The notes under the pieces: generated by a model
What the model saw: the letters and a program-made list of their open reading frames with translations, nothing else
What the model was told of the DNA's origin: nothing
Database searches by the model: none
Program-made: the position numbers and the translations under genes
Shown here: one piece after another, positions 20,443 to 30,276 of the stretch
Position numbering within the stretch: position 1 is the first letter of the stretch
How the letters are laid out: every line of letters starts with the position of its first letter
Assembly: GCF_029433855.1 (NCBI RefSeq)
Contig: NZ_JAROAU010000001.1
Span: forward strand, 303,608-367,607
Reading direction: 5' to 3'
Source of the DNA: Candidatus Kosakonia sp. 282A-S69
Lineage (GTDB): Bacteria > Pseudomonadota > Gammaproteobacteria > Enterobacterales > Enterobacteriaceae
DNA: 64,000 bases

Positions 20443-21636
20443 ATGCGTGGGGATTTTTATCAACAGTTAACGAACGATCTGCAAACCGCACGTGCGGAAG
20501 GATTGTTCAAAGAGGAACGCATTATCACGTCAGCGCAGCAGGCTGATATCACCGTGGCGAATGGTAGCCACGTCATCAACTTCTGCGCCAACAACTATCT
20601 TGGCCTCGCCAACCATCCGGAGTTGATTGCCGCCGCGAAAGCCGGTATGGATAGCCACGGTTTCGGTATGGCCTCAGTGCGCTTTATCTGCGGCACACAG
20701 GATAGCCACAAAGCGCTGGAGAAGAAGCTGGCCGACTTCCTCGGCATGGAAGACTCCATCCTTTACTCTTCCTGCTTCGATGCGAACGGCGGGCTATTTG
20801 AAACGCTGCTCGGCGCGGAAGATGCCATCATTTCTGATGCCCTCAACCATGCCTCCATCATTGACGGCGTGCGTCTGTGTAAAGCGAAGCGCTATCGTTA
20901 CGCGAACAATGACATGCAGGAGCTGGAAGCCCGCCTGCAGGAGGCGCGTGAAGCGGGTGCCCGCCACGTGCTGATTGCCACCGATGGCGTCTTCTCGATG
21001 GATGGTGTGATCGCCAACCTGCAGGGCGTCTGCGACCTGGCGGATAAATATGATGCGCTGGTGATGGTAGATGATTCCCACGCTGTCGGGTTTGTTGGCG
21101 CAAACGGTCGCGGAACGCACGAATATTGCGACGTGATGGGCCGTGTCGACATCATTACCGGCACGCTGGGCAAAGCGCTCGGCGGGGCGTCGGGCGGTTA
21201 TACCGCCGCGCGTAAAGAGGTGGTGGAGTGGCTGCGTCAGCGCTCGCGCCCTTATCTCTTCTCCAATTCACTGGCCCCAGCGATTGTCAGCGCATCGATC
21301 AAAGTACTGGAGATGCTGGAGTCGGGCGGCGAATTGCGCGATCGCCTGTGGGCCAACGCCCGTCTGTTCCGCGAGCAGATGAGCGCCGCGGGCTTTACGC
21401 TGGCAGGCGCCGATCACGCCATTATTCCGGTGATGCTTGGCGATGCCGTGGTGGCGCAAAACTTTGCCCGCGAGCTGCAAAAAGAGGGCATTTACGTCAC
21501 GGGCTTCTTCTTCCCGGTCGTGCCGAAAGGCCAGGCGCGCATTCGTACACAGATGTCGGCGGCCCATACGCCTGAACAAATTGAACGCGCGGTAGCAGCC
21601 TTTACCCGCATTGGTAAACAACTGGGTGTGATCTGA
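20443..21636 (+). CDS. kbl: Glycine C-acetyltransferase (2-amino-3-ketobutyrate CoA ligase)
   Basis: Kbl is a PLP enzyme that cleaves 2-amino-3-ketobutyrate with CoA to glycine and acetyl-CoA, the second step of threonine degradation. The 397-residue product has the alpha-oxoamine synthase features [14 protein letters not shown], the aspartate in [12 protein letters not shown], and the PLP-lysine motif [14 protein letters not shown] near residue 244. It precedes tdh by 9 bp in the conserved kbl-tdh operon. In E. coli the operon is Lrp-repressed and leucine-responsive; I did not identify specific Lrp boxes here. Confidence 0.97.
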   Translation: MRGDFYQQLTNDLQTARAEGLFKEERIITSAQQADITVANGSHVINFCANNYLGLANHPELIAAAKAGMDSHGFGMASVRFICGTQDSHKALEKKLADFLGMEDSILYSSCFDANGGLFETLLGAEDAIISDALNHASIIDGVRLCKAKRYRYANNDMQELEARLQEAREAGARHVLIATDGVFSMDGVIANLQGVCDLADKYDALVMVDDSHAVGFVGANGRGTHEYCDVMGRVDIITGTLGKALGGASGGYTAARKEVVEWLRQRSRPYLFSNSLAPAIVSASIKVLEMLESGGELRDRLWANARLFREQMSAAGFTLAGADHAIIPVMLGDAVVAQNFARELQKEGIYVTGFFFPVVPKGQARIRTQMSAAHTPEQIERAVAAFTRIGKQLGVI

Positions 21637-21645
21637 GGACGTGAA

Positions 21646-22671
21646 ATGAAAGCGTTATCCAAACTGAAAGCGGAAGAGGGCATCTGGATGACCGATGTGC
21701 CGGAACCGGAAGTGGGGCACAACGATCTGCTGATTAAGATCCGCAAAACCGCGATTTGCGGTACCGATGTTCATATCTATAACTGGGATGAGTGGTCGCA
21801 AAAAACCATTCCAGTACCGATGGTGGTCGGTCATGAATATGTGGGTGAAGTGGTTGGCATCGGTCAGGAAGTGAAAGGCTTTAAAATCGGCGATCGCGTC
21901 TCCGGCGAAGGGCATATTACCTGCGGCCACTGCCGTAACTGCCGCGCGGGTCGCACCCATTTATGCCGCAATACCGTCGGCGTGGGCGTCAATCGCCCGG
22001 GCTGTTTTGCCGAGTATCTGGTGATCCCGGCCTTTAACGCCTTCAAGATCCCGGACAATATCCCTGACGAGCTGGCGTCAATTTTCGACCCGTTCGGTAA
22101 CGCTGTACATACGGCGCTCTCCTTCGATCTGGTGGGCGAAGATGTGCTGGTCTCCGGCGCAGGCCCCATCGGCATCATGGCGGCCGCGGTCGCGAAACAC
22201 GTTGGCGCACGCCATGTGGTGATTACCGATGTGAACGAATACCGTCTTGAGCTGGCACGCAAAATGGGCGTGACGCGCGCGGTAAATGTTGCTAAAGAGA
22301 GCCTCACCGAGGTGATGGCGGAATTAGGGATGACGGAAGGGTTTGACGTCGGTCTGGAGATGTCCGGCGCGCCTGCGGCGTTCCGTACTATGCTCGACAC
22401 CATGAACCACGGCGGACGCATTGCGATGCTCGGTATTCCGCCTTCGGAAATGTCGATCGACTGGAACAAGGTTATCTTCAAAGGGCTGTTTATCAAAGGG
22501 ATTTATGGCCGTGAGATGTTCGAAACCTGGTACAAAATGGCGGCGCTGATCCAGTCTGGCCTCGATCTCTCACCGATCATCACTCACCGCTTCGGGATTG
22601 ATGAATTCCAGCAGGGCTTTGACGCGATGCGTTCGGGACAATCCGGCAAAGTAGTGCTGAGCTGGGATTAA
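21646..22671 (+). CDS. tdh: L-threonine 3-dehydrogenase
   Basis: Tdh oxidises L-threonine to 2-amino-3-ketobutyrate with NAD+, feeding Kbl. The 341-residue product is a zinc medium-chain dehydrogenase. The catalytic zinc ligands are in [10 protein letters not shown] (about residue 38) and GHEYVGEV (about 63), and the structural zinc cysteines are in [15 protein letters not shown] (about 93-107). The nucleotide-binding [20 protein letters not shown] starts near residue 170. An intrinsic terminator follows the gene within 10 bp. Confidence 0.98.
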   Translation: MKALSKLKAEEGIWMTDVPEPEVGHNDLLIKIRKTAICGTDVHIYNWDEWSQKTIPVPMVVGHEYVGEVVGIGQEVKGFKIGDRVSGEGHITCGHCRNCRAGRTHLCRNTVGVGVNRPGCFAEYLVIPAFNAFKIPDNIPDELASIFDPFGNAVHTALSFDLVGEDVLVSGAGPIGIMAAAVAKHVGARHVVITDVNEYRLELARKMGVTRAVNVAKESLTEVMAELGMTEGFDVGLEMSGAPAAFRTMLDTMNHGGRIAMLGIPPSEMSIDWNKVIFKGLFIKGIYGREMFETWYKMAALIQSGLDLSPIITHRFGIDEFQQGFDAMRSGQSGKVVLSWD

Positions 22672-22679
22672 AATAATAA

Positions 22680-22704
22680 GGGCCAAACAATGGCCCTTTT
22701 TTTT
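22680..22704 (+). terminator. Rho-independent terminator of kbl-tdh
   Basis: GGGCCA and TGGCCC form a 6-bp stem with a short A-rich loop, followed directly by eight T residues, just after the tdh stop. Confidence 0.88.
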
Positions 22705-22747
22705 ACGAAAAATCTCAAAAAATATTATCCAATGTAAAATTTTGTCA

Positions 22748-22779
22748 GTGTCATAAATTCTTCGCAATTACGCCATACT
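22748..22779 (+). promoter_or_regulatory. Candidate Pho box and -10 element upstream of waaH
   Basis: GTGTCATAAATTCTTCGC (22748-22765) matches the PhoB consensus CTGTCATAAATCTGTCAC at 13 of 18 positions, including the contiguous TGTCATAAAT. CATACT (22774-22779) lies 8 nt downstream, a spacing suited to a PhoB-activated promoter lacking a -35 box. E. coli waaH is known to be PhoB-induced. The leader to waaH would be about 170 nt, which is long. The second half-site is weak. Confidence 0.4.
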
Positions 22780-22958
22780 CTTATTACGCCCTTTAACTCT
22801 CCTGGCTACTCTGAATAATCTTAGTTCGCATCAGTGATGAAACTTAATCGCAAACACTCTGTCTGAGAATTTACCTAATCAATCAGCCCGACCTTAATTT
22901 TTTCTTAATTAAAACAATTTAAAAATAGTCACTGTAATGACAATGAATCAGGTAATTA

Positions 22959-23993
22959 ATGATGAATAGCCCTGGTAAGCTTAGCGTTATTATCCCCCTC
23001 TATAATGCGGGCGATGACTTTGTACCTTGCATGGAATCCCTGTTAGCGCAAACCTGGACGGCGCTTGAAATCATCATCGTCAATGATGGTTCAACCGATA
23101 ATTCTGCTGAAATAGCAGAGCGTTACGCAAAGAAGTACCCACATATTCAGCTTGTTCACCAGTGTAATGCCGGTGCCTCGGTGGCGCGTAATCGTGGCTT
23201 AACCTATGCCACAGGTGAATACGTCGCGTTTGTCGATGCCGATGATATTGTCTATCCGCAAATGTATGAAACGCTGATGAAAATGGCGCTGGAAGACAAT
23301 CTTGATGTCGCGCAGTGTAACTCAGACTGGTGCGATCGGCAGAACGGCAGCACCTGGCAATCCATTCCGCTGGATCGTATTCGCTCCACCGGCGTGCTTA
23401 GCGGGCCTGACTGGTTAAGAATGGCGCTGGCAAGCCGCCGCTGGACGCATGTGGTGTGGATGGGGGTTTATCGCCACGATGTGATTAAGCAAAATCGTAT
23501 TGAATTTATTCCCGGACTGCATCACCAGGATATTATCTGGAGCACCGAATTTATGTATAACGCCAAACGTGTGCGTTATACCGAACAATCGTTATATAAA
23601 TATTTTCTCCACGGCTGCTCGGTCAGTCGTCTGAAGCGCCAGGGGTTAAAAAACCTCGCCTATCAGCGTCATTACATGAAAATTACGCGCCTGCTGGAGA
23701 AATTAAATCGTGATTACGCGGGCCGTATTACAATATATCCCGAATTCCATCAACAAATTACTTATGAAGCACTCCGCGTATGCCATGCGGTGCGAAAAGA
23801 ACCGGATGAAATAATTCGCAAGCGCATGATTGCCGAAATATATGCATCGGGAATGTTTAAACGAATGGTCACTAATGTCCGCAGCCCTAAACTCGCTTAT
23901 CAGGCGCTGCTGTGGTCACTTCGTCTGTACAAATGGCGGGACAAGACGATGTCTCACTATCGTCTTGCCCGTAAAGCGGTAAAAATCTACTAG
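22959..23993 (+). CDS. waaH: UDP-glucuronate:LPS(HepIII) glycosyltransferase (WaaH, formerly YibD)
   Basis: WaaH is a GT2 enzyme that in E. coli adds glucuronic acid to HepIII of the core under phosphate limitation. The 344-residue product opens with the GT-A fold LSVIIPLYNAGDDFVPCMES, then EIIIVNDGSTDNSAEIAERY and the DXD-like FVDADDIVYPQMYETL near residue 88. GLHHQDIIWSTEFMYNA and YEALRVCHAVRKEPDE are shared with E. coli YibD. It is monocistronic, outside the main waa operon, and converges on yibQ with only 6 bp between stops. AGGT precedes the chosen ATG by 5-6 nt. Confidence 0.93.
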   Translation: MMNSPGKLSVIIPLYNAGDDFVPCMESLLAQTWTALEIIIVNDGSTDNSAEIAERYAKKYPHIQLVHQCNAGASVARNRGLTYATGEYVAFVDADDIVYPQMYETLMKMALEDNLDVAQCNSDWCDRQNGSTWQSIPLDRIRSTGVLSGPDWLRMALASRRWTHVVWMGVYRHDVIKQNRIEFIPGLHHQDIIWSTEFMYNAKRVRYTEQSLYKYFLHGCSVSRLKRQGLKNLAYQRHYMKITRLLEKLNRDYAGRITIYPEFHQQITYEALRVCHAVRKEPDEIIRKRMIAEIYASGMFKRMVTNVRSPKLAYQALLWSLRLYKWRDKTMSHYRLARKAVKIY

Positions 23994-23999
23994 CACAGC

Positions 24000-24929
24000 T
24001 TACTTCCGGCCCCAGCCCTGCCACTGGTGCTGGAAGTACTGTACCAGCGTACTTTCGCTGATGCTCTCTCCCACCACGCTAAAGAAGCGGCTGGCATTGA
24101 CCGGCTCTGGCTTCTGCTTCGCTTTACACACCTTCGCGCCGCGGAACGGGTTACGTGGCGTCTGCTGCGGCGCGTCAGGTTTAGCTGGCGTGGAGTTGTC
24201 CACCTGCGGCTCATGAAGCAGGTCGCTCGGGCGCACCAGCGTAATGTCAGAGGGTAAGTTTGCCAGCGCCTGCTGCAACACGCGCACGGTCGCCGGATGC
24301 GGGTGTCCGATGGCGATTGCCGAGCCATTACGGCGCGCGAGCGCGACGGCACGGTCAAACTGACGGCGGATATCTCCCTCATTCTGCGTGTCGTCGAGGA
24401 ACACTTTGCGCTTAATCACTTTTACACCGGTGCCGGATGCTGCGCGCATCGACTGACTGTTGCCGATGGTCATGCTGTCGAGGAAGTAGAGGTTATAGCG
24501 CTCCAGTGCCTGCATCACTTTCTGCATGCCAAACAGACTGGAGGTCATGGCGCTGCCCATATGGTTATTCAACCCGACGGCATAAGGCACCTTATTCACG
24601 GCGTCACTGATAATGCGCTCAATCTCTGCGCTGCCCATCTCCGGGCGCAGGGTATCTTTTTCCAGCGGCTGTTTGCTGAGCGGTGCCATCGGCAGGTGGA
24701 TCAGCACTTCGTGGCCGCTATTGTGCGCTTTGGTCGCCATGTCGCGGGCGTGCGTGGCATTTGGCAACACCGCGACAGAGACCGCCTGCGGCATGGCCAG
24801 CACCTGGTTTTCTGTCTGGGGGCGGTAGCCAAAATCGTCGATAACGATGGCCAGTTTGCCGGCAAACACCGGCGAGGAGAGCGCCAGCACGCTGGCAAGA
24901 GTGATCACGATGCGGCGAAGTTGAAGCAA
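24000..24929 (-). CDS. yibQ: Divergent polysaccharide deacetylase family protein YibQ
   Basis: YibQ is a predicted periplasmic protein of the divergent polysaccharide deacetylase family; its substrate is unknown. I place the start at a TTG two bases after the envC stop, giving an MLQLRR start like E. coli YibQ, with a cleavable signal peptide ending about PVFA-GK. A GTG 18 bp upstream inside envC is an alternative. The mature domain has AIVIDDFGY, HLPMAPL, GLNNHMGSAMTS and IAIGHPHPATV, conserved metal-site-like motifs of the family. A proline-rich linker and a C-terminal YFQHQWQGWG follow. It is the third gene of gpmI-envC-yibQ. Confidence 0.88.
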   Translation of the reverse strand: MLQLRRIVITLASVLALSSPVFAGKLAIVIDDFGYRPQTENQVLAMPQAVSVAVLPNATHARDMATKAHNSGHEVLIHLPMAPLSKQPLEKDTLRPEMGSAEIERIISDAVNKVPYAVGLNNHMGSAMTSSLFGMQKVMQALERYNLYFLDSMTIGNSQSMRAASGTGVKVIKRKVFLDDTQNEGDIRRQFDRAVALARRNGSAIAIGHPHPATVRVLQQALANLPSDITLVRPSDLLHEPQVDNSTPAKPDAPQQTPRNPFRGAKVCKAKQKPEPVNASRFFSVVGESISESTLVQYFQHQWQGWGRK

Positions 24930-24931
24930 AC

Positions 24932-26197
24932 CTATCTTCCCAACCACGGCTGTGGATTGACCGCCTGGCCCTGACGGCGAATTTCAAAATAGAGTGAAGG
25001 CCGGCCCTGACCGCCACTGCTCCCGACGAGAGCTATCGGCTGGCCTGCGCGCACCTGCGCACCGACGCTGACGAGGGCGCTTTGGTTATAACCATAAAGG
25101 CTCATATCGCCTTTGCCGTGCTCAACGACAACCACCAGGCCATAGCCCTGCAGCCAGTCGGCGAGGATCACGCGCCCGTCGGCGATGGCTTTGACTTCGC
25201 TGCCTTCAGACGCACCGATAACAATCCCTTTCCACCGTAGCTCACCCTGCAGCTGTTCGCCATAGCGATGGAGTAACGGGCCGCGAACCGGCCACATCGC
25301 GCGGCCTGCTGGTGAGCCTAAGCCGCCGGTGCGGGACATCAGCGAGCGCTCGCTCTCGGTTGGCTTATAGGTGGTGCCTTTGCGGCTGGCCTCGTTCTGC
25401 CGCTCGCGCACCGCCTGCGCTTCCCGGGCTTCGCGCTCGGCGCGGGCTTTTGCTGCCGCTTCCGCACGGGCAAGGCGATCGCGCAGACGCGATTCGTTGG
25501 CGCGCATCTCGCTTAGCTGCTGCTGACCTTCCTGAATAGAGGACTCAAGCCCGGCGAGGGTCTTTTTACGCTCGTTTCGCGCCTGCTCCAGCTTCGCCTG
25601 CTGCGCCTGCTGCTCATAGAGCAGGGTCTGCTGCTGGCTCTGCTTCTCTTCCAGATCGGCCTTTTGCGAGGCGACCTCTTCGCGCGTCTGCTTAAGCTGC
25701 GCGATGGTCTCCTGGCGCGCCTGGTTGAGATAACCAAAGTAAGCCTGCAAACGTTGCCCGCGCTGGCTCTCTTCACCGCTCAACAGGAACTGGATACCGC
25801 TGTGCTCGCCCTGGCGAAACGCGGCATCAAGCTGTGCGGCGAGATTGCGCTCCTGCGACGCACGCTGACGCTCCAGTTTGGCGATGGAGGCATTCATCTC
25901 ATCAATCTGTTTATTGAGTACGGCCAGCGTGTTTTCGGTTTCATGCAGCTGGCGGGCGGCGGCGGAGATGGCCTCCTCCTGCGCCTTCAGCTGCGCGAGC
26001 AGGCCTGCGCGCTGCTGCTGCTGTTGGCGAACTGCGCGCTCTTTGGCGGCGATATCGGCCTGGATGGATTTGAGCTGATCGCGGTCATCCGCGTGGGCGG
26101 GAACGGCGCACAGCAATGCGCCAGCGCTGAGTGCGCTGGCGCAGAGCAGAGGTCGGAGCCCGACCCATGTAATTGAAAAAATCGCCTTTCCCCTCAT
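24932..26197 (-). CDS. envC: Murein hydrolase activator EnvC
   Basis: EnvC is a periplasmic divisome protein that activates the amidases AmiA and AmiB to split septal peptidoglycan. The 421-residue product has an N-terminal signal sequence ending near AHA (about residue 36), then a long coiled coil (about 37-280) starting DRDQLKSIQADIAAKERAVR, then a C-terminal LytM domain (about 300-421). The LytM domain is degenerate: the active HxH is replaced (LYFEIRRQG), consistent with a regulator rather than an enzyme. It lies 9 bp after gpmI and just before yibQ. Confidence 0.96.
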   Translation of the reverse strand: MRGKAIFSITWVGLRPLLCASALSAGALLCAVPAHADDRDQLKSIQADIAAKERAVRQQQQQRAGLLAQLKAQEEAISAAARQLHETENTLAVLNKQIDEMNASIAKLERQRASQERNLAAQLDAAFRQGEHSGIQFLLSGEESQRGQRLQAYFGYLNQARQETIAQLKQTREEVASQKADLEEKQSQQQTLLYEQQAQQAKLEQARNERKKTLAGLESSIQEGQQQLSEMRANESRLRDRLARAEAAAKARAEREAREAQAVRERQNEASRKGTTYKPTESERSLMSRTGGLGSPAGRAMWPVRGPLLHRYGEQLQGELRWKGIVIGASEGSEVKAIADGRVILADWLQGYGLVVVVEHGKGDMSLYGYNQSALVSVGAQVRAGQPIALVGSSGGQGRPSLYFEIRRQGQAVNPQPWLGR

Positions 26198-26206
26198 GGG
26201 GAGCGA

Positions 26207-27751
26207 TTATTCCACGATGAACAGCGGCTTACCAGTCATCTCTTGCGGGATTTCCTCGCCCATCAGCGACAGCATGGTTGGCGCGATGTCGGAAAGTTTG
26301 CCGCCGGATAGCGCTTTCACCGTTTTGTCACCCACATAAATCAGCGGAACCGGCAGATTGGTGTGCGCTGTATGCGCCTGGCCGGTTGACGGATCGCGCA
26401 TCTGCTCCGCATTACCATGGTCGGCGGTAATCAGCAGTTGCCCGCCAACGGATTCAACGGCGCGGGTGACCTGTGCAATGCAGTTATCCAGCGCTTCCAC
26501 CGCGGCGACAGCGGCATCAAACACGCCGGTATGGCCAACCATATCGCCATTCGGGTAGTTACAGATGATGGTGTCGTATTTGCCGCTGGTAATGGCGGCG
26601 ACCAGTTTTTCCGTCAGCTCAGCGGAGCTCATCTCCGGCTGCAAATCGTAAGTGGCAACTTTCGGAGAGTTGATGAGGATGCGCTCTTCGCCCGGGAATG
26701 GCTCTTCAACGCCACCATTAAAGAAGAAGGTGACATGCGCATACTTCTCCGTTTCGGAGATACGCAGCTGGGTGCGTTTTTTCTTCGCCATCCACTCGCC
26801 AAGGGTGTTGGCAAGAGAGGTCGGCGGGTAGGCCACGGCGGTTTTGATATCAGCGGCGTATTCGGTCAGCATGACGAAATCGAGCTTAACCACTTTCTTG
26901 CGCGGGAAGCCGTCAAAATCGGCGTTGACAAAGGCACGAGTGATTTCGCGGGCGCGGTCGGCGCGGAAGTTCATGAAAATCAGTGCGTCGCCATCTTCCA
27001 TTGCTGCAGTGGCCTGACCGGCGGCGCGAATTACTGTCGCTTTCACAAACTCATCGTTTTCGTCGCGAGCGTAAGCGGCTTGCAGCCCGGCAACGGCGCT
27101 GTCGAAGATAAACTCCCCCTTGGCCTGCGTCATCAGGTCGTATGCCTGCTCAACGCGATCCCAGCGGTTATCACGATCCATGGCGAAGTAACGGCCAATA
27201 AGGGAAGCCACGCGGCCTTTACCGAGGGCCGCGAATTTCTCTTCAAACTTTTTCAGCGAGGATTCAGCGCTGCGCGGCGGCGTATCGCGGCCATCGAGGA
27301 AGGCGTGCAGGTAGATTTTCTCTGCGCCGCGTTCAGCGGCCAGCTCGACCATCGCCATAATGTGGTCTTCATGGCTGTGAACGCCGCCCGCGGAGAGCAG
27401 GCCCATAATGTGCACCGCTTTGCCCGCGCTAACTGCGTTATCCACCGCGCCGCGCAGCACCGGGTTGGTGAAGAAGGTGCGCGCTTTAATTTCAACGTCC
27501 AGACGGGTTAAGTCCTGGTAAACAATACGCCCGGCACCAAGATTAACGTGCCCTACCTCGGAGTTGCCCATCTGGCGATCCGGCAGCCCCACTTCCAGGC
27601 CGGAAGCATCAATCAGGGTGTGCGGACGGTTGGCCCACAGGCTATCCATCACCGGGGTTTTAGCATTAAAAATGGCGTTATCTTGCTGATCTTCGCGATA
27701 GCCGTAGCCATCAAGAATCACCAGTACCATAGGTTTTTTTGAAACCGACAT
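26207..27751 (-). CDS. gpmI: 2,3-bisphosphoglycerate-independent phosphoglycerate mutase
   Basis: GpmI interconverts 3- and 2-phosphoglycerate in glycolysis and gluconeogenesis using manganese and a phosphoserine intermediate. The 514-residue product (the E. coli length) has the metal site [12 protein letters not shown] at the N-terminus and the catalytic serine in [16 protein letters not shown] near residue 64. The second metal cluster is in [12 protein letters not shown] and [10 protein letters not shown]. The start gives MSVSKKPMV, with GAGGT about 8 nt upstream; a longer in-frame extension upstream has no homology. It is the first gene of gpmI-envC-yibQ and divergent from yibN. Confidence 0.97.
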   Translation of the reverse strand: MSVSKKPMVLVILDGYGYREDQQDNAIFNAKTPVMDSLWANRPHTLIDASGLEVGLPDRQMGNSEVGHVNLGAGRIVYQDLTRLDVEIKARTFFTNPVLRGAVDNAVSAGKAVHIMGLLSAGGVHSHEDHIMAMVELAAERGAEKIYLHAFLDGRDTPPRSAESSLKKFEEKFAALGKGRVASLIGRYFAMDRDNRWDRVEQAYDLMTQAKGEFIFDSAVAGLQAAYARDENDEFVKATVIRAAGQATAAMEDGDALIFMNFRADRAREITRAFVNADFDGFPRKKVVKLDFVMLTEYAADIKTAVAYPPTSLANTLGEWMAKKKRTQLRISETEKYAHVTFFFNGGVEEPFPGEERILINSPKVATYDLQPEMSSAELTEKLVAAITSGKYDTIICNYPNGDMVGHTGVFDAAVAAVEALDNCIAQVTRAVESVGGQLLITADHGNAEQMRDPSTGQAHTAHTNLPVPLIYVGDKTVKALSGGKLSDIAPTMLSLMGEEIPQEMTGKPLFIVE

Positions 27752-27995
27752 TGCGACAACCTCATGCTCTGAAGATAAAAATTTGCGTAATTTTACTACA
27801 GCTGAATCGATCAAATAGCCGCAGAAGATCAAAGAAAGGGGGTGCGCGAGGGGGCGTTTTGCATCGCTTTGTTTATTTTTTTCGTAACACGCCGCAGAAA
27901 ATGCAATCCATCGCGCTCGCTGGCTGTATTTGCCCAACTGCGCAGGTATACTCCTTGCTGGTTTTTAATCACTTAGTCGGGAGCTGTTACCCCAG
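27752..27995. promoter_or_regulatory. gpmI-yibN divergent promoter region
   Basis: This 244-bp spacer should hold promoters for both directions. TATACT at 27947-27952 is a good -10 candidate for yibN, about 44 bp before its ATG. No clear -35 box stands at the ideal distance. I found no recognisable operator. Confidence 0.45.
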
Positions 27996-28427
27996 ATGCA
28001 AGAAATTATGCAATTTATTGGACGCAACCCGATACTCTGTATCGGCTGGCTTGCGTTGTTCGCCGCGGTGTTATACACGACCTTCAAAGGCGTCGCGTCG
28101 AAAGTGAAAGTGATTTCCCGTGGCGAAGCCACGCGCCTCATCAACAAAGAAGATGCGGTGGTTGTGGACTTACGTCAGCGCGATGATTTCCGTAAAGGTC
28201 ATATCGCCGGCGCGGTGAATTTGCTGCCAGGCGAGATCAAAGCCAATAATGTAGGTGAGCTTGAAAAACGTAAAAGCACGCCGATTATTGTTGTAGACGG
28301 TACCGGCCTGCAGGCGCAGACCCCGGCAAACGAGCTGGTAAAAGCCGGTTTCGAGAAAGTCTTTGTGCTCAAAGACGGCGTCTCCGGCTGGGTCGGCGAA
28401 AATCTGCCGTTAGTACGCGGTAAATAA
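27996..28427 (+). CDS. yibN: Membrane-anchored rhodanese-like protein YibN
   Basis: YibN has one N-terminal membrane segment (about residues 11-30, [19 protein letters not shown]) and a cytoplasmic rhodanese-like domain (about 40-143) with [20 protein letters not shown] and [16 protein letters not shown]. Rhodaneses use a cysteine after the IIVVD strand; here that loop reads [13 protein letters not shown]. The only cysteine in the whole 143-residue protein is in the membrane segment. E. coli YibN, as I recall it, has a cysteine in this loop, so this version is inferred to be sulfurtransferase-inactive. It heads yibN-grxC-secB-gpsA-cysE. Confidence 0.92.
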   Translation: MQEIMQFIGRNPILCIGWLALFAAVLYTTFKGVASKVKVISRGEATRLINKEDAVVVDLRQRDDFRKGHIAGAVNLLPGEIKANNVGELEKRKSTPIIVVDGTGLQAQTPANELVKAGFEKVFVLKDGVSGWVGENLPLVRGK

Positions 28428-28458
28428 TTTACCCGGTGGGCTTTGGCTCACGGGTAAA
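28428..28458 (+). other. Stem-loop between yibN and grxC
   Basis: TTTACCC and GGGTAAA enclose GTGGGC and GCTCAC, forming an approximately 13-bp interrupted stem with a 4-nt TTTG loop. It begins one base after the yibN stop and lies just before the grxC ribosome binding site. No T-run follows, so it is more likely an RNA-stability or processing element than a terminator. Confidence 0.55.
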
Positions 28459-28472
28459 ACAGGAGAAGAGAT

Positions 28473-28724
28473 ATGGCCAATATTGAGATCTACACCAAAG
28501 CAACCTGCCCGTTTTGCCACCGTGCAAAAGCGCTGCTGAGCAGCAAAGGCGTTGATTTTGCCGAGCTGCCGATCGACGGCGACATGGTAAAACGTGAAGA
28601 GATGATTCAACGTAGTGGCCGTACCACGGTTCCGCAGATCTTTATTGATGCGCAGCATATCGGCGGCTGCGACGATTTATTTGCGCTGGATGCGCGTGGC
28701 GGATTGGATCCGCTGTTACGTTAA
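28473..28724 (+). CDS. grxC: Glutaredoxin 3
   Basis: GrxC is a small dithiol glutaredoxin that reduces disulfides using glutathione. The 83-residue product has the active site TCPFCHRAKALL (cysteines at about residues 12 and 15), the cis-proline block TTVPQIFID and the glutathione-binding GGCDDLFAL near residue 65. GGAGAAG stands before the ATG. It lies between yibN and secB in a conserved order. Confidence 0.97.
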   Translation: MANIEIYTKATCPFCHRAKALLSSKGVDFAELPIDGDMVKREEMIQRSGRTTVPQIFIDAQHIGGCDDLFALDARGGLDPLLR

Positions 28725-28763
28725 TGCTTTCTAAGCACTACAACACTTAAGGGTTACTTATTC

Positions 28764-29231
28764 ATGTCTGAGCTAAACAACACCGAAATGACTTTCCAGA
28801 TTCAGCGTATCTACACGAAAGATATCTCTTTCGAAGCGCCGAATGCGCCGCACATCTTTCAGAAAGAGTGGCAGCCGGAAGTCAAACTGGACCTCGACAC
28901 CGCGTCAACGCAGCTGGCGGACGGCGTGTATGAAGTGGTTCTGCGCGTAACCGTAACCGCCTCACTGGGCGAAGAGACCGGCTTCCTGTGCGAAGTACAG
29001 CAGGGCGGAATCTTCTCTATCGACGGTATCGAAGGCACCCAGATGGCGCACTGCCTGGGCGCATACTGCCCGAACATCCTGTTCCCGTATGCCCGTGAGT
29101 GCATCACCAGCCTGGTTTCCCGCGGTACATTCCCGCAACTGAACCTTGCGCCGGTCAACTTTGATGCGCTGTTCATGAACTACCTGCAACAGCAGACTGG
29201 CGAAGGTGCCGAACAACATCAGGATGCCTGA
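28764..29231 (+). CDS. secB: Protein-export chaperone SecB
   Basis: SecB is a cytosolic tetrameric chaperone that keeps preproteins unfolded and delivers them to SecA. The 155-residue product matches E. coli closely, with [20 protein letters not shown], the Gly/Cys-rich [20 protein letters not shown] and the C-terminal [13 protein letters not shown]. The acidic, flexible C-terminus is present. Its stop overlaps the gpsA start (ATGA), suggesting translational coupling. Confidence 0.98.
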   Translation: MSELNNTEMTFQIQRIYTKDISFEAPNAPHIFQKEWQPEVKLDLDTASTQLADGVYEVVLRVTVTASLGEETGFLCEVQQGGIFSIDGIEGTQMAHCLGAYCPNILFPYARECITSLVSRGTFPQLNLAPVNFDALFMNYLQQQTGEGAEQHQDA

Positions 29232-30241
29232 TGAACGCACTTAATGCTGCAATGACTGTGATCGGTGCCGGCTCTTACGGCACCGCTCTTGCCATCACGC
29301 TGGCAAGAAATGGCCACTCGGTTGTGCTGTGGGGCCATGACCCGAAACATATCGCGACGCTGCAACGCGACCGCTGCAACGTTGCGTTCCTTCCCGATGT
29401 ACCTTTCCCCGACACGCTTGTGCTTGAGAGCGATCTTGCCCGTGCGCTGGCTGCCAGCCGCGACATTCTGGTCGTTGTGCCGAGCCACGTCTTTGGCGAA
29501 GTGCTGGCGCAGATCAAACCGCTGATGCGTAGCGATGCGCGCATTGTCTGGGCGACAAAAGGGCTGGAGGCGGAAACCGGGCGTCTGTTACAGGACGTGG
29601 CGCGTGAAGTCTTAGGCTCCTCCATTCCGCTGGCGGTGATCTCCGGCCCGACGTTCGCCAAAGAGCTGGCGGCAGGGCTGCCGACGGCAATCTCTTTAGC
29701 CTCCACCGACCCGCAGTTTGCCGACGATCTGCAGCAGTTACTGCACTGCGGCAAAAGCCTGCGCGTCTACAGCAACCCGGACTTCATCGGTGTGCAGCTT
29801 GGTGGCGCGGTGAAGAACGTGATTGCGATTGGCGCGGGCATGTCTGATGGCATCGGCTTTGGCGCGAATGCGCGCACGGCGCTCATCACGCGTGGCCTGA
29901 CGGAGATGTCGCGGCTTGGCGCGGCGCTGGGCGCCGATCCTGCCACCTTTATGGGCATGGCGGGGCTGGGCGATCTGGTGCTGACCTGTACCGACAATCA
30001 GTCGCGCAATCGCCGTTTTGGCATGATGCTCGGTCAGGGCATGGATGTCGAAGGCGCGCAGGAGAAGATAGGCCAGGTGGTTGAGGGCTATCGCAATACC
30101 AAAGAAGTGCGCGCGCTGGCGCACCGGTTCGGCGTCGAGATGCCAATAACCGAGGAAATTTATCAGGTATTGTATTGCGGAAAAAATGCGCGCGAGGCAG
30201 CATTAACGCTGTTAGGCCGCGCTCGCAAGGATGAGCAATAA
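29231..30241 (+). CDS. gpsA: Glycerol-3-phosphate dehydrogenase [NAD(P)+]
   Basis: GpsA reduces dihydroxyacetone phosphate to sn-glycerol 3-phosphate, the backbone precursor of phospholipids. The 336-residue product has the nucleotide-binding [18 protein letters not shown] near the N-terminus, the conserved [10 protein letters not shown], the catalytic lysine region [17 protein letters not shown] near residue 195 and the substrate loop [20 protein letters not shown]. It is about three residues shorter at the C-terminus than E. coli. It overlaps secB by one base and is followed by a hairpin and then cysE. Confidence 0.97.
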   Translation: MNALNAAMTVIGAGSYGTALAITLARNGHSVVLWGHDPKHIATLQRDRCNVAFLPDVPFPDTLVLESDLARALAASRDILVVVPSHVFGEVLAQIKPLMRSDARIVWATKGLEAETGRLLQDVAREVLGSSIPLAVISGPTFAKELAAGLPTAISLASTDPQFADDLQQLLHCGKSLRVYSNPDFIGVQLGGAVKNVIAIGAGMSDGIGFGANARTALITRGLTEMSRLGAALGADPATFMGMAGLGDLVLTCTDNQSRNRRFGMMLGQGMDVEGAQEKIGQVVEGYRNTKEVRALAHRFGVEMPITEEIYQVLYCGKNAREAALTLLGRARKDEQ

Positions 30242-30276
30242 GCGGCTAATCGCAGGGATTCTCATCACTATCACGT

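Noticed and set aside
22931-22945. Second possible Pho box on the minus strand close to waaH
   Set aside because: Only the first half-site (TTGTCAT) is good; the second half matches 2 of 7 positions.
26417-27511. 364-codon open frame opposite gpmI
   Set aside because: It mirrors gpmI; no recognisable domain or initiation signal.
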